A stretch of DNA of 17,730 bases from CAYXVF01 sp964468125 (GTDB lineage Bacteria; Myxococcota; XYA12-FULL-58-9; CAYXVF01): the NCBI GenBank assembly GCA_964468125.1, contig CAYXVF010000121.1, positions 1-17,730 of the forward strand. Direction: 5' to 3'. Below are positions 16,601 through 17,730 of the stretch, piece by piece. Each line of letters starts with the position of its first letter. Within the stretch, counting starts at the first letter, position 1. The position numbers were made by a program, and so were the translations under genes. Below the pieces are notes generated by a model, which worked only from the letters and a program-made list of their open reading frames with translations, ran no database searches and was not told the origin of the DNA.

Positions 16601-17122
16601 GCTGAGCTCGAGCGCATGCGCCACGGGGAGAGGCAGCGCGTGAAAGCGGCGGGCGATGAAGTCGGTGTAGACGTCGTCGAGGGTCGGACGCTCGTCTTCC
16701 ATCAGCTCGATCTCGAACGGCTCGCCGGTCTCAAAGGCGAGCTCCTGCAGCACGCGCTGGGCAAAGCCATGAATCGTCAGGACCGGAGCGCGGTCAAAAT
16801 CGATCAGCGCGGCCCGCAGGAGCTCCGCGTCCGCCCTCCCCCGCCCTTCGAGCAGGTCTGCGAGGGGATCGCTCGCCTTGACGGGCTGCTCGCCGAGTAG
16901 ATGTCGCAGAGCGGCCTCGAGACGCTTGCGGATCCGATCGCGAAGCTCGGCGGTCGCCGCCCGCGTGTAGGTGACCACCAAGAGCTCCTCGGCGCGGATG
17001 CGCCGCTCGAGGATCAGCCGGACGTAGAGGAGCGCGATGGTAAACGTCTTGCCGGTCCCGGCACTCGCCTCGATCAGATGGGTCCCGCCGAGGGGGCAGC
17101 GAGTGGGATCGAGCGGATTTAT
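13649..17122 (-). CDS. recB: Exonuclease V beta subunit RecB (3'-5' helicase and nuclease)
   Basis: Numbered from the ATA at 17122, 1157 residues, close to E. coli RecB (1180). Helicase: Walker A LIEASAGTGKTFTI (16-29, Lys25), TIHGFAQRVL (116-125), Walker B LIDEFQDTDP (368-377), IGDPKQAIYAFRGAD (395-409), TIHTSKGLEFPFV (727-739), LLYVALTRAKHRVYI (793-807). Nuclease: His938 in LLVHSVLEE, Asp1056 in GFIDW, Asp1069 and Lys1071 in VVDYKSN, then YPVQALVYLLALRRHL (1094-1109); the catalytic set is complete. The start is unusual. The only conventional start in frame is GTG 17197, giving 25 extra Arg-rich residues and a 79-nt overlap with recC. The ATA at 17122 lies six nt after GAGAGGGG and overlaps the recC TAA in ATAA, and NPLDPTRCPL after it matches where RecB proteins begin. 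A G-to-A change or base error in an original ATG is also possible. Confidence 0.92.
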   Translation of the reverse strand: MNPLDPTRCPLGGTHLIEASAGTGKTFTIALLYVRLILERRIRAEELLVVTYTRAATAELRDRIRKRLEAALRHLLGEQPVKASDPLADLLEGRGRADAELLRAALIDFDRAPVLTIHGFAQRVLQELAFETGEPFEIELMEDERPTLDDVYTDFIARRFHALPLPVAHALELSEKQHDDLRTFARTVYQRASAPLPDPVPPNPDVGEALDGWHRARLRARETLDVDHVHALITAPGMNGRSYPARPMRAHLESVASWSSPREVDTKLLRKLSSGNLKTNKGHDAPEHPFFDAALEWLEAHEPLETVLECAHYRLRYDLARFVREEMGRRLEERGAVTFDGLLRKVAAGLERSSTLADTLRARYRAALIDEFQDTDPLQYRIFRRVFDGLPLFLIGDPKQAIYAFRGADVFAYLEAAEDAGAAVASLARNYRSDPAMLRAVETLFGLREDPFELQAVQFTPVEPRAGARDAVMNDPLASAAMQIFTHEGMEGSIKELSVSTSARLIARALSSDMELLEEHETEQGKEWRSRSVKAADFAVLCRTNSTALAVQDALRLRGIAAVFRGDKSVFSSATASDLLSVLVATLEPHALAALRAALLTPLCGVSADALLADEGGARTVEHARRFLLARSEWRSHGIMRALRFLFDRYEVEHSLLRRWDGERRLTDLLHLAELLHRAEHERGLGPERLTDWFHKSHTDPSEAESTGAADLQMRLESDDAAVQLFTIHTSKGLEFPFVLCPDLYAAPYRPAANLFPREYHQAGSLQLEFALPSDEAALDAARREYDAENRRLLYVALTRAKHRVYIPWGRGARSFAHSPLAALLHPEGVEDDAALVADVDRLVERSQGSVARIDAANLGDATLDGSASEELPRSGARKRTRDLHQRRVLTSYSAWVKEANEAHFAGRDIDRAIDVEHARAPLLPSLPAGAATGLLVHSVLEEVALNELEGLEAVIREALQRFGQPEHYAPEIDAAVRATARARLDLGDGLSASLGEATAGIAEMEIMLPFEPRADWHRTLVPVMRREGGLFARYADALETLSIGQVDGFLRGFIDWAGELAGRAIVVDYKSNLLAGSDYGEEALEQAMIDHHYPVQALVYLLALRRHLARVGMQLPSGGAHYLFLRGLGRGGISSLHPSDALLATFENVFFAGEGR

Positions 17123-17730
17123 AGCCGACCCCTCTCTAGCGCTGGCCCGTAGACCCGGTCGGCGAGCTCGGAGAAGCGAGCCCCCTCCAGGCCGCACACG
17201 GGCTCATCGTCGAGCACCGCGCTCTTCGCGTCGAAGAGGGGCGCAGGGAGCGGATCTCCGAAACGTTGCGAGCTCGCGTCGTAGATGCTCCAAGCAGCGC
17301 TTCGCGCCTCCGTTTCACTCGCCCCCGCGCGCCGCTTCGCAACATAGGCACAGGATGCGTCGCGAAAGAGCGGCAGGGGCACGCGCCGGCCGAGCTCGAA
17401 GACACGGATGAGCTCGCGCAGGAGCCTCCGTGCCTCGTCTGTCGGAAGTGGAGCGAAGGAGTAGCATGTTGGCCGATCCCCGGGTCCAAAACCTATCAGA
17501 AGCGATTCGTCGACAACCCCCTCCGCCGCGCCCACGAGGTGGTGAATCCAGGGGCGTAGATCGATCGAGTCGCGCAGACGCGAAGGCGTCACCGAGATTC
17601 GGCGGCGACCGTAGAGGCCACTGAGTCGCCCTACCAAGCGCACCGAATCAACATCTCGGGACACCTCGTAGTAACCGCCAACCCCAGACGCGCCGAGGCG
17701 TCGGGCCTCTTCCATCAAAGCGGACGCACG
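17119..17730 (-). CDS. recC: Exonuclease V gamma subunit RecC, C-terminal part (cut by window edge)
   Basis: The last 203 residues of an open frame that runs off the right edge; the true start lies outside. The visible part corresponds to the C-terminal domain of RecC, a nuclease-dead RecB-like fold that recognises Chi and splits the strands. Supporting features are the position directly before recB in a recC-recB-recD order, the segment RLSGLYG...LRPWIHHLVGAA, and RVFELGRRVPLPLF, which resembles the PLPLP-type stretch of RecC C-termini, followed by the final ELADRVYGPALERG where other RecC proteins have a closing Tyr-x-Pro-Leu-like tail. Sequence conservation in RecC is low, so the context carries much of the weight. 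The TAA stop overlaps the putative ATA start of recB by four bases. TTG and ATG codons near 17713-17718 are internal and not starts. Confidence 0.82.
   Translation of the reverse strand, partial: RASALMEEARRLGASGVGGYYEVSRDVDSVRLVGRLSGLYGRRRISVTPSRLRDSIDLRPWIHHLVGAAEGVVDESLLIGFGPGDRPTCYSFAPLPTDEARRLLRELIRVFELGRRVPLPLFRDASCAYVAKRRAGASETEARSAAWSIYDASSQRFGDPLPAPLFDAKSAVLDDEPVCGLEGARFSELADRVYGPALERGRL

Noticed and set aside
13709..16900. Several plus-strand open frames of 190-250 codons opposite recB
   Set aside because: recB shows every helicase and nuclease motif across this span; the opposite frames have no motifs and only reflect high GC content.
12015..17730. Reading the helicase genes as AddAB or a phage-defence helicase/nuclease system
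   Set aside because: Three subunits in the order recC-recB-recD, with RecD-type SF1B motifs and a RecB nuclease domain lacking the iron-sulfur cysteines of AddB, fit housekeeping RecBCD. No methylase, toxin or other defence partner is adjacent.

Overview
This 17.7-kb window is densely coded, GC-rich bacterial chromosome. Eleven genes are supported, one of them (recC) cut by the right edge. No stretch over 300 bases lacks a gene, and I see no RNA gene, mobile element or CRISPR array. The mix of a type IV pilus minor-pilin operon with a very large PilY1, a membrane-anchored eukaryote-like Ser/Thr kinase and a recC-recB-recD operon suggests an uncultured deltaproteobacterium in the broad sense (Myxococcota, Desulfobacterota or Binatota-like). 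This is inference from gene content; no rRNA or other marker gene is present.

Layout. (1) 138-1355 (+): protein resembling permuted papain-fold (YiiX/NlpC-P60-like) enzymes. (2) 7651 down to 1359 (-): minor-pilin operon pilV-pilX-pilY1-fimT with overlapping or nearly touching genes. (3) 7652-7820: divergent control region with a consensus sigma-54 -24/-12 element facing pilV and two matching dyads 74 bp apart. (4) 7821-9377 (+): Ser/Thr kinase with an N-terminal membrane domain. (5) 9395-10894 (-) and 10971-11831 (+): a divergent pair, a GCS2-type carboxylate-amine ligase and an AstE/AspA-type zinc amidohydrolase. (6) 17730 down to 12015 (-): recC (partial), recB, recD, joined by 4-nt overlaps.

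How the parts fit. PilV, PilX and FimT should form the priming tip of a type IV pilus, with PilY1 as the large calcium-binding tip adhesin. The sigma-54 element and upstream dyads suggest control by an NtrC-family activator. RecBCD is the double-strand-break repair helicase-nuclease. The ligase/amidohydrolase pair may make and break an amide bond of one small molecule, but nothing in the sequence names it.

Most interesting points: the sigma-54 control region; the PilY1 architecture, with an N-terminal FG-GAP propeller and a jelly-roll-like insert bracketed by two CX3CX3C motifs inside the PilY1 propeller; and recB, which appears to start at AUA in an ATAA overlap with the recC stop.
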